Shown one piece after another: positions 1 to 6,990 of a DNA stretch of 34,261 nucleotides (position 1 is the first letter of the stretch; every line of letters starts with the position of its first letter). This DNA comes from Rathayibacter_A sp036510655. GTDB taxonomy: Bacteria; Actinomycetota; Actinomycetes; Actinomycetales; Microbacteriaceae. The notes under the pieces are model-generated. The model was not told the DNA's origin. It saw nothing but the letters and a program-made list of their open reading frames with translations, and searched no databases. The position numbers and the translations under genes are program-made. Where the stretch lies: the NCBI GenBank assembly GCA_036510655.1, contig DATCDQ010000004.1, positions 1 through 34,261 of the forward strand, given 5' to 3'.

Positions 1-203
1 AGGCTGCTGGCACTAAGACCTAACGGCGTCGACCACGGCACCACCCATCATCCGCGCCACCCAAACCAGCCACAAGACATTTCCGCGACACCACGGCGGC
101 GCCCCGCGCCTGCACCGCTCGATACGCTCGTTCCTCGCTACTCGACCAGCGAGGGGAGGGGCGTCGGCAGGCTCATAGATTCGGTCCGCTAGGCTCGAAT
201 ACC
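1..203. other. Left edge, no supported complete gene
   Basis: No complete gene is visible here. In the + frame the first bases read AAGTKT followed by a TAA at 21-23, which could be the extreme C-terminus of a gene lying outside the window, but seven codons prove nothing. The rest is GC-rich and contains a diverged copy of the dispersed repeat seen again near 10.5 kb. A -10-like TAGGCT at 190-195 lies 8 nt before the GTG of the next gene. Confidence 0.3.
118..152. repeat. Diverged copy of dispersed CTCGATACGCTCG repeat
   Basis: This stretch starts CTCGATACGCTCG and ends CTCGCTACTCGACCAGCG. It matches both flanks of the two better-preserved copies at 10538-10578 and 10598-10638 and differs in the middle (TTC in place of CTGGCG). 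Three copies of one sequence in 34 kb, in unrelated contexts, point to a dispersed intergenic repeat family of this genome. Confidence 0.6.
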
Positions 204-1406
204 GTGACTTACTCCTGGGGCCGCAGGCTCTCCGCATCCGCTTTGTCCGCTTTGGCCGTCGGTGCGACTGTGCACGTCGTGAACCTGCTGGCGTTCTTCA
301 TCCAGGGCGGATTCCAGCTCTCCACGCTGGGCCAGGTGCACTCCTACTTCACGATCGCGGCGGTCGCCGTTGCCGTTCTGGTTTTCGTGCTCGGTGTGAT
401 CGGCTGGCTGACGGACTGGTGGAAGGCCCTTGTCGGCGGTGTTGTCATCGGGATCATCGCCCCGCTGATCGGCAGCCTTGTTCAGGTGCTGTCCGCGGGC
501 ACTGCGTTCAGTGGTGCGCTGGTCCTCGCCATGCTTTCGAGCCTGCTCAGTGTCAATCTGATCTTCGTGCTCGCAACGATTGTCACCACCGTGACGCTCG
601 GTCGTGTCGTCTACCGCGCCGCTTACGGCTACCGCGGCAGTTCGTCCGGCAAGTTCGCTCTCGTGCGCATCCCGGCCGCCAACCTCGCCGACGGCCTGGT
701 GACACACATCGAGCGCAGCGCCGTCGACCCTGTGCTGGCCGACGAGCAATGGGATGCGTACGTGGCTGCCCTCGTTACGGATGGCTGGCTGACCGTCGAG
801 GTCGCGCCGGCCGAAACCCTTCCGGACTCCGTCTTCGTCGAAGACGCAGCTGTGGTGTTCGGCGAAACGGCCGTCGTCACGAATTCGGGAGCTCCTGAGC
901 GACGGCCGGAGGCGGCATCCGTCGAGGTCAGCCTGCGTGAGCAGGGTTTGAAGATCGAGCACATTACAGAGCCGGGCACCCTCGATGGCGGCGACGTACT
1001 CAAGGTCGGCACAACCGTGTACGTGGGGCGCGGCGGGCGCACGAACGCGGACGGCATCCGTCAGCTCCGTGCTCTCATCGCACCGCTGGGCTACACCGTG
1101 ATCGCGGTGCCGGTCACGAAGGCACTGCACTTGAAGAGCGCCGTGACTGCACTGCCGGACGGCACCGTCATCGGACACCGCGACACGGTGGATGACCCCG
1201 GCCTGTTCGACCGGTTCCTTGCGGTTCCGGAGCCGGCCGGCGCGCACGTGGTCGTGCTCGGCCCTGACGCGGTGCTGATGGCGGCATCCGCGCCCCAGTC
1301 GGCCGCGTTGATCGCTGACCTCGGTTATCGCGTGGTGACGGTCGACATCAGCGAGTTCGAGAAGCTCGAGGGTTGCGTCACCTGCCTGTCGATTCGCGTG
1401 CGCTGA
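204..1406 (+). CDS. Membrane-anchored dimethylargininase-like amidinohydrolase
   Basis: The protein has 400 residues. The C-terminal 260 or so match dimethylarginine dimethylaminohydrolase (DDAH), which hydrolyses methylated arginines to citrulline and methylamines. The family signatures are in order: PDSVFVEDAAVV (about 208-219), TLDGGD (about 258), HLKSAVT with the catalytic His near 309, and the C-terminal CVTCLS with the likely nucleophile Cys394. Ordinary DDAHs are soluble and about 250-290 residues long. Here an extra N-terminal 135 residues hold about four hydrophobic segments (roughly 10-33, 45-72, 75-97, 105-137), so the enzyme is probably tethered to the cytoplasmic membrane. The GTG start has no clear ribosome binding site; a -10-like TAGGCT ends 8 nt upstream, so a leaderless or near-leaderless mRNA is possible. 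The true substrate (dimethylarginine or another guanidino compound) cannot be fixed from sequence. Confidence 0.85.
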   Translation: MTYSWGRRLSASALSALAVGATVHVVNLLAFFIQGGFQLSTLGQVHSYFTIAAVAVAVLVFVLGVIGWLTDWWKALVGGVVIGIIAPLIGSLVQVLSAGTAFSGALVLAMLSSLLSVNLIFVLATIVTTVTLGRVVYRAAYGYRGSSSGKFALVRIPAANLADGLVTHIERSAVDPVLADEQWDAYVAALVTDGWLTVEVAPAETLPDSVFVEDAAVVFGETAVVTNSGAPERRPEAASVEVSLREQGLKIEHITEPGTLDGGDVLKVGTTVYVGRGGRTNADGIRQLRALIAPLGYTVIAVPVTKALHLKSAVTALPDGTVIGHRDTVDDPGLFDRFLAVPEPAGAHVVVLGPDAVLMAASAPQSAALIADLGYRVVTVDISEFEKLEGCVTCLSIRVR

Positions 1407-1447
1407 CTGCGCTGACGGCGCTCACACACGATTCGTCAAAAAAAAAC

Positions 1448-1475
1448 TTGCGGGATTGCATGGGCCGGTTATAAC
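1448..1475 (+). promoter_or_regulatory. Candidate sigma-70-type promoter
   Basis: TTGCGG (1448-1453) and TATAAC (1470-1475) are separated by 16 nt. They lie in an unusually AT-rich stretch that begins with a run of nine A residues. The promoter would serve the short Tat-like reading frame at 1557 and perhaps the ABC exporter genes beyond it. Confidence 0.45.
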
Positions 1476-1556
1476 CTGTAGGGCTGTCGCAAAAAACGTG
1501 CCGATCTGCGTTTTGGGCGGCCGCGCGACGGAAACCACCAGGCTCAGGAGGACGCC

Positions 1557-1655
1557 ATGAAGACGACGGAGAACAGCACAACGGGTAGGCGTGCGGTGCT
1601 CGGCGGCGTCTTCGGGGCCGGGTCCAGCCGCAGGCTTCAGCCGTTGGCCCGGTAG
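1557..1655 (+). pseudogene. Tat-signal-like 32-residue stub
   Basis: An ATG preceded at good distance by AGGAGG (about 1546-1551) opens a 32-residue frame. It begins MKTTENSTTGRRAVLGG, the n-region and twin-arginine motif of a Tat-exported protein. The hydrophobic core expected after the arginines is cut short: the frame turns into SSRRLQPLAR and stops. No clear continuation is visible in the other frames before the ABC gene at 1894. The best reading is the 5' remnant of a secreted or lipoprotein gene; a short leader peptide for the exporter operon is the alternative. What is seen directly is the strong translation-initiation signal and the RR motif. Confidence 0.45.
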
Positions 1656-1893
1656 CGAACCAGCCTCGCCCCTCACGCCGCCTCGCGGCATCCGCGACCA
1701 CTGCGCAGCATCCGCGGCACCGCTGCCCGCAGGTGACTGTCCGCTCCGCTTCACGCAAACGGACCTCTCCCGCCCTGTCAGATCTCGTCAGCAGCTTTCC
1801 TGCACGAGATCCGGCCCACGAAAGACTCGGCATAACTCTCCGCCGAACTCGTTATTGCAAGAGACCGCACCCCACCAGAAAAGCGTTGGATAC

Positions 1894-3804
1894 ATGTCTG
1901 CACCCACCACAAACGGGCAAAACTCACCCCCCAAGAACTCCCCACGCGAGACGTTAAAACACGACAACTCACAGCACAAGAGCGCTGCGCCAGCCAAAAG
2001 GCCGAGCACGTTCCGCTCGCTGTTGCGCATCTACCCGTATGCGAAGCCGGCCATGCCGCGGATCTATCTCGGGATGGCGGCCGCGCTCGCGGCATCCCTC
2101 GTGGCCCTGACAATCCCGCTCGTGCTGCAGGTGCTCGTCGACGGGCCGCTGAAGCATGGCGACTCCAGCCAGGTCTGGGCGGCGGCCCTCGCCGTACTCG
2201 GGCTCGGAGTCGGGGAAGCAGTTTTCATCTCGCTACGCCGCTGGTTCGTCCTGACCCCCGGCACGCACATCGAGGCTTCTTTGCGCAACGGCCTGTACGC
2301 CAAGCTGCAGCAGCTGCCCGTCAGCTTCCACGACCGCTGGCCGAGCGGCCAGCTGCTGTCGCGCGCGGTCAGCGACCTCAACCTGATCCGCCGGTGGCTG
2401 TCATTCGGCTTCGTGCTGTTCTTCGTGAACATCGTCACGATCGTGGTCGGTTTCGGCGTGCTGTTCTGGTGGAATCCGCTGCTCGCGGTCATCTTCCTGG
2501 TCTGTTCGATCCCGATCTGGGTCTACGGCTTCATCTTCGAGAAGAAGTACTCGGTGATCGCGCGGCGCAGTCAGGACCAGGCCGGCGACCTGGCGACATC
2601 CGTCGAGGAGTCGGTGCACGGCATCCGCGTTCTCAAGGCGTTCGGCCGCGGCCGACACGCTCTGAAGAATTTCACGGCACAGGCCGAGGACCTGCGCGGC
2701 ACCGAGATCGCGAAGGCGAAGGCGATCGCGGGCATCTGGTTGTGGCTGCTACTGGTTCCGGATGTCGCGTTCGCGCTCTGCCTGGTGGTCGGCGTCTGGC
2801 TGACCTCGACCGATCAACTCACGATCGGCCAGCTGCTCGCGTTCTTCGCGACCGCCACCGTGCTGCGCTTCCCGATCGAGTCGATCGGGTTCCTGCTTTC
2901 AATGACGTTCGACACGCGCACGGCGGCCGACCGTTTCTTCGAGGTGATGAACACGCCGAACGACATCACCGATCCGGATGCGCCGCGCACGATCACGCAT
3001 CCGCGCGGAGTGCTGCGCTTCGACAACATGCACTTCCGTTACGCGGATTCTCCGGCGCGCTACCCCGACCTTCTGGGCGGTGTCGATCTCACGGTCGAAT
3101 CGGGGGAGACAATGGCGCTCGTGGGGCTGACCGGCTGCGGCAAGTCCACATTGACCGCGCTGACCACGCGACTCTATGACGTGACCGGCGGGTCGATTCG
3201 GATCGACGACGTCGATGTGCGCGACCTCACACTGGAGGAGCTGCGTTCCCACATCGCGATGGCGTTCGAGGATGCGACGTTGTTCTCGGCATCCGTTCGC
3301 GACAATGTGCTGCTCGGCCGCGGCGACCTCGTCGGCGACGACCCTGCGACGGTCGAGGCCGCCGAGGCACAGCTGACCGAGGCGCTGGAGATCGCGCAGG
3401 CGGGCTTCGTCTACGACCTGCCGGATGGGGTTGACACGAAGGTCGGCGAGGAAGGCCTGAGCCTGTCGGGCGGGCAGCGCCAGCGGCTGGCGCTCGCGCG
3501 TGCCGTTGCGGCCAAGCCCGACATCCTGGTGCTCGACGACCCGTTGTCCGCGCTAGATGTGGACACCGAGGCTCTCGTCGAGGCGGCGCTGCGCCGCGTG
3601 CTGGCATCGACCACGGCGTTGATCGTCGCGCACCGGCCGTCAACGGTCATGCTCGCCGATCGCGTGGCGCTACTCGAAGACGGGCGCATCACGGCCGTCG
3701 GAACGCATCATGAACTGCTCGAGACCAGCGAACACTACCGGTTCGTAATCTCGAGCCTGGAAGACGAGCAGGATCAAGAACTCCTGCAGGAGGCGAATCT
3801 ATGA
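1894..3804 (+). CDS. ABC exporter half-transporter, degenerate-site subunit
   Basis: The protein has 636 residues from the ATG giving MSAPTTNGQ. Further upstream the frame is open but its composition is arginine/proline-rich and not protein-like, so this start was chosen; its ribosome binding site is weak. An N-terminal exporter-type membrane domain (about residues 45-330, six helices) is followed by a nucleotide-binding domain. That domain has Walker A GLTGCGKST (about 410), a normal signature LSGGQ (about 523), Walker B ILVLDD (about 543) and the H-loop AHR (about 578). The residue after Walker B is Asp instead of the catalytic Glu, and the Q-loop reads AFEDATLF rather than carrying the usual Gln. 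Both changes are typical of the non-catalytic partner of heterodimeric ABC exporters such as BmrC and TM287. The gene overlaps the next by four bases, so the two are probably co-translated. The substrate (drug, lipid or peptide) is unknown. Confidence 0.9.
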   Translation: MSAPTTNGQNSPPKNSPRETLKHDNSQHKSAAPAKRPSTFRSLLRIYPYAKPAMPRIYLGMAAALAASLVALTIPLVLQVLVDGPLKHGDSSQVWAAALAVLGLGVGEAVFISLRRWFVLTPGTHIEASLRNGLYAKLQQLPVSFHDRWPSGQLLSRAVSDLNLIRRWLSFGFVLFFVNIVTIVVGFGVLFWWNPLLAVIFLVCSIPIWVYGFIFEKKYSVIARRSQDQAGDLATSVEESVHGIRVLKAFGRGRHALKNFTAQAEDLRGTEIAKAKAIAGIWLWLLLVPDVAFALCLVVGVWLTSTDQLTIGQLLAFFATATVLRFPIESIGFLLSMTFDTRTAADRFFEVMNTPNDITDPDAPRTITHPRGVLRFDNMHFRYADSPARYPDLLGGVDLTVESGETMALVGLTGCGKSTLTALTTRLYDVTGGSIRIDDVDVRDLTLEELRSHIAMAFEDATLFSASVRDNVLLGRGDLVGDDPATVEAAEAQLTEALEIAQAGFVYDLPDGVDTKVGEEGLSLSGGQRQRLALARAVAAKPDILVLDDPLSALDVDTEALVEAALRRVLASTTALIVAHRPSTVMLADRVALLEDGRITAVGTHHELLETSEHYRFVISSLEDEQDQELLQEANL

Positions 3805-5615
3805 GCACCGCGAGTGTGACCGGCGTTGAGGGCGAGGAGCGCGAGGACTTCACGGCGCAGGAGTCACGTCAGATGCGGGGACGTTCGTTGCGTCTGTTGG
3901 GCTCACTGCTGCATCCGTTGCGGTGGCGTGTCACGGCGGCGATGGTCGTCGTCGTGCTATCGACGGGGGCGCAGGTCGCCGGGCCGGCGCTGATCGCGAT
4001 CGGCATCGACAATGGGCTGCCTGCGCTGCTGAAGTCGGACTGGTGGCCGCTGGCCTGGACGGGATTCGCCTACCTGCTCACCGGTGTCGCCGGGGCCGCG
4101 ACGGTGGCCTGGTACACGGTGATGTCGGCACGGATCAGTCAGGCGATTCTCATCGATCTGCGCAAGCGGGTGTTCCTGCACACGCAGAAGTTGAGTCTCG
4201 AGTTCCACGAGTCATATACCTCTGGACGCATTATTTCGCGACAGACCAGCGACCTGGACTCGATCCGCGAGTTGCTGGACTCCGGCATCAACCAGTTGGT
4301 GCAGGGTGTGCTGTACTCGGGCTTCATCGCGATCGCACTGTTCGCGCTGGACTGGGTGAGCGGCGCGATCCTGTTCGTTTCGCTGGTGCCGCTGTGGTTC
4401 CTGACGCGATGGTTTCAGAAGCGCTCGCAGTTCCTGTTCCGTATGTCTCGCGTCGCATCCGCAAAACTGATCGTCTCGTTCGTGGAGACGATGACCGGCA
4501 TGCGCGCAGTGAAAGCGTTCCGCAAGGAAAAGCACAACGAGAAGGAGTTCGGCGGTCTCGTCGAGGATTACCGCGATGTGAACGCGCGCGTGATCCAGTT
4601 GTTCGGAATCTTCGACCCAGGGCTCGTGCTGATCGGAAACGTCACGGTCGCGGTCGTGCTGCTGGTGGGCGGATTCCGTGCGGCTGAGGGCGCACTGCCG
4701 ATCGGTGTGTTGCTGGCGGCGCTGTTGTACACGAGGCGCTTCTTCGACCCGATGGAGGAGATGGCGATGTTCTACAACTCCTACCAGTCAGCCGCCGCCG
4801 CGCTGGAGAAGATCTCCGGGGTGCTCGAAGAACAGCCGAGTGTGCCCGAGCCTGCCAAGCCGGTGGACCTGTGGACCTCGACCGGGCATGTGCGTTTCGA
4901 CGATGTCAGTTTTGCGTACAAGAAGGATCGCGAGATCCTGCCCACGTTCAGTCTGGACATGCCGTCGGGGCAGACAATCGCGCTGGTCGGCTCGACCGGT
5001 GCGGGAAAGTCCACGCTGGCTAAGCTGATCTCGCGGTTCTACGACCCGACGAGCGGTGTGCTCACGCTCGACGACGTCGACCTGCGCGACCTGCATCCGA
5101 ACGACCTGCGCCGCGCGATCGTGATGGTCACCCAGGAGGCCTACCTGTTCTCAGGAACTGTCGCGGACAACATCGCGCTCGGAAAACCGGATGCGACGCG
5201 CGCAGAAATCGAGGCCGCCGCGCGTGCGGTCGGCGCGGACACGTTCATCCAAAGCCTTCCGAATGGGTACGAGACGGATGTCAACAAGCGCGGTGGCCGG
5301 GTATCCGCCGGGCAGCGCCAGCTGATCTCGTTCGCGCGGGCGTTCCTCGCGGACCCCGCCGTGCTCATCCTGGACGAGGCAACCAGTTCACTGGACATCC
5401 CGAGCGAACGCCTGGTGCAGGAGGCGCTGCAGACTCTGCTGGCCGACCGCACCGCCGTGATCATCGCGCACCGCCTCTCGACGGTCGCTATCGCCGACCG
5501 GGTGCTGGTGATGGAGCACGGGCGGATTGTCGAGGACGGCTCGCCGGCCGACCTGATCGCGGGCACCGGCCGTTTCGCGCAGCTGCACGCTGCGTGGCGC
5601 GACTCGCTCGTGTAG
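3801..5615 (+). CDS. ABC exporter half-transporter, catalytic-Glu subunit
   Basis: The protein has 604 residues and starts in an ATGA overlap with the stop of the preceding gene. It is an exporter-type membrane domain plus ATPase: Walker A GSTGAGKST (about 396), Q-loop VTQEAYLF, Walker B VLILDEAT with the catalytic Glu (about 525), and H-loop AHRLS (about 558). Its signature is VSAGQ in place of LSGGQ. The defect is complementary to the partner's. In a heterodimer this Walker A/B site pairs with the partner's intact LSGGQ to give one competent ATP site, while VSAGQ pairs with the partner's Asp-bearing Walker B to give the degenerate site. The pair therefore looks like a complete asymmetric exporter in the cytoplasmic membrane. 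Cargo is not identifiable. Confidence 0.92.
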   Translation: MSTASVTGVEGEEREDFTAQESRQMRGRSLRLLGSLLHPLRWRVTAAMVVVVLSTGAQVAGPALIAIGIDNGLPALLKSDWWPLAWTGFAYLLTGVAGAATVAWYTVMSARISQAILIDLRKRVFLHTQKLSLEFHESYTSGRIISRQTSDLDSIRELLDSGINQLVQGVLYSGFIAIALFALDWVSGAILFVSLVPLWFLTRWFQKRSQFLFRMSRVASAKLIVSFVETMTGMRAVKAFRKEKHNEKEFGGLVEDYRDVNARVIQLFGIFDPGLVLIGNVTVAVVLLVGGFRAAEGALPIGVLLAALLYTRRFFDPMEEMAMFYNSYQSAAAALEKISGVLEEQPSVPEPAKPVDLWTSTGHVRFDDVSFAYKKDREILPTFSLDMPSGQTIALVGSTGAGKSTLAKLISRFYDPTSGVLTLDDVDLRDLHPNDLRRAIVMVTQEAYLFSGTVADNIALGKPDATRAEIEAAARAVGADTFIQSLPNGYETDVNKRGGRVSAGQRQLISFARAFLADPAVLILDEATSSLDIPSERLVQEALQTLLADRTAVIIAHRLSTVAIADRVLVMEHGRIVEDGSPADLIAGTGRFAQLHAAWRDSLV

Positions 5616-5637
5616 CGGCCGCGGGGTCGGAAACGGG

Positions 5638-5709
5638 ACCGTATTCAGGCTGGACCGAGGGTTGACGACGTGGAGGCCGTCGAATCCGGTCATCCAACCT
5701 GAATACGGT
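5638..5709. repeat. 72-bp foldback after exporter operon, possible terminator
   Basis: Arms of 17 bp (5638-5654 and 5693-5709) begin ACCGTATTCAGG and end CCTGAATACGGT, with one mismatch. The 38-nt interior is itself partly self-complementary (GACGACG against CGTCG). A second small hairpin (CGCTTCG, six-base loop, CGAAGCG) follows at about 5713-5732. There is no T-tract, so intrinsic termination is uncertain; a mobile-element or REP-like remnant is also possible. Confidence 0.5.
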
Positions 5710-5772
5710 GCGCGCTTCGGCTGCGCGAAGCGACCGGGGGAGTGGTGGGGGTGCGTAGCGATCGGAGGGCGG

Positions 5773-5778
5773 TAGTCT
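5773..5778 (+). promoter_or_regulatory. -10 element TAGTCT, leaderless start
   Basis: TAGTCT is followed by exactly six bases and then the GTG of the TDT transporter gene. With the usual 6-7 nt between -10 box and start site, transcription would begin at the GTG itself. No matching -35 hexamer is evident, which is common for actinobacterial leaderless promoters. Confidence 0.5.
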
Positions 5779-5784
5779 CGCGTT

Positions 5785-6855
5785 GTGGCACAGAGTGAGG
5801 CGATGGAAGCAGCGAGTGGCCGCATCCGCTCGGTGGTGAGGCACCTGTCGCCCGGCTACTTCGCCCTGGTCATGGCCACCGGCATCATTTCCGTCGGCCT
5901 GCACCTCGAGGGTTACGCCGGCGCGTCGGATGTCCTCCTCGGCATCGCCGCGCTCGCTTACGTCGCGCTGATCGTGCTCACGATCTGGCGCGTCATCGCC
6001 CACCGATCCATCGTTGCTCGCGAATTGACCGATCCGGCGATCGGTTTTCAGTTTTTCACGTTCGTCGCCGCGACCAACGTGCTGGGCGCGCGTTTCGCGA
6101 TCGACTGGGGGATCGTATTGCCGGCCGTGCTGTTGGCGGTCTCCGGCGCGGCCTGGCTGATTTCCGGCTACGCGATTCCGTGGGCGGTGATGCTGGGGAG
6201 ACGGCAACAGTCTGTGCTGAGCAGCGTGGATGGAACGTGGTTCATCTGGGCGGTCGCGAGCCAGTCCGTCGCCGTACTCGCCGCCGGGCTCGAGGCGGAA
6301 CTGGTCGGCATCCGAGAGCTGTTGTCGGTAATCGCGATCCTGTCGTGGGGCGTCGGTTTGATCTTGTATGCCACGATCGGCATGTTAGTGGTCGTGCGCC
6401 TCGTGACGCACGGCATTGCGCCGGAGGAGTTCGGGCCACCGTACTGGGTCGCGATGGGTGCGGCGGCGATCACGATCTTGGCCGGTTCACGGATCGTCGA
6501 GATGTCGGACACGCCGATGGTCGATGCGACCCGTGGCGTCGTCGCCGGCGGTTCGCTGGTGCTCTGGTGTTTTGCTACTTGGTTGATTCCGGTGCTCGTG
6601 GCAATCGGCTGGTGGCGGCATGTTCGACACCGCATCCCGCTGGTCTACACGCCTGCACTCTGGGGCATCATCTTTCCACTCGGCATGTATGCCGTCGCCG
6701 GCATCTACCTCGGCCACGCCGATCGGCTTCCGTTGGTGACGTGGATCGGCAGCCTGTGGTTGTGGATCGCGGTTGCCGCCTGGCTCGTGACCACTGTCGC
6801 CATGGCGGTGCGCGTCAGATCTCGACTGTTCGGCCGGACGGGCGCCGGAGCCTAA
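5785..6855 (+). CDS. TDT-family (tellurite-resistance/dicarboxylate) transporter
   Basis: The protein has 356 residues and is almost entirely hydrophobic, with about ten membrane segments. It opens with the family's typical LSPGYFALVMATGIIS (about 23-38) and later has the WGIIFPLGMYA segment (about 292), as in the TehA/Mae1/SLAC1 group. Members move C4-dicarboxylates, sulfite, chloride or other small anions; the name tellurite resistance is historical. The GTG start is supported by the -10 element six bases upstream; an in-frame ATG at 5803 is the alternative. The gene stands alone between the exporter foldback and a 19-bp repeat array, and converges on the pRiA4b-like gene. The substrate cannot be read from the sequence. 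Confidence 0.85.
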   Translation: MAQSEAMEAASGRIRSVVRHLSPGYFALVMATGIISVGLHLEGYAGASDVLLGIAALAYVALIVLTIWRVIAHRSIVARELTDPAIGFQFFTFVAATNVLGARFAIDWGIVLPAVLLAVSGAAWLISGYAIPWAVMLGRRQQSVLSSVDGTWFIWAVASQSVAVLAAGLEAELVGIRELLSVIAILSWGVGLILYATIGMLVVVRLVTHGIAPEEFGPPYWVAMGAAAITILAGSRIVEMSDTPMVDATRGVVAGGSLVLWCFATWLIPVLVAIGWWRHVRHRIPLVYTPALWGIIFPLGMYAVAGIYLGHADRLPLVTWIGSLWLWIAVAAWLVTTVAMAVRVRSRLFGRTGAGA

Positions 6856-6876
6856 CGACGGTCAGCGCGCTCCGAT

Positions 6877-6990
6877 CGTCAGCGGGCGACGAGCGCGTCA
6901 ACGGGTAACGAGCCCGTCAGCGGGTAACGAGCCCGCCAGCGCGTCAGCGCCTCACCGTCAGTGGGTCAGCGCCTCAGGATTGGGTCAGCG
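6877..6990. repeat. 19-bp-period tandem array (six units)
   Basis: Six consecutive 19-bp blocks in strict register: 6877-6895, 6896-6914, 6915-6933, 6934-6952, 6953-6971, 6972-6990. Blocks two and three read CGTCARCGGGTAACGAGCC; the later ones drift towards forms ending GGGTCAGCG. The array fills the gap between two convergent genes and runs into the last codons of the minus-strand gene. There are no spacers, so it is not a CRISPR array. Confidence 0.8.

Noticed and set aside
189..1247. Minus-strand frame of 352 codons opposite the dimethylargininase gene
   Set aside because: Composition is Asp/Arg/His-rich and motif-free, while the plus strand shows DDAH signatures.
5638..5709. Integron attC-like site
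   Set aside because: The foldback lacks the expected core-site sequences and no integrase or gene cassette is nearby.
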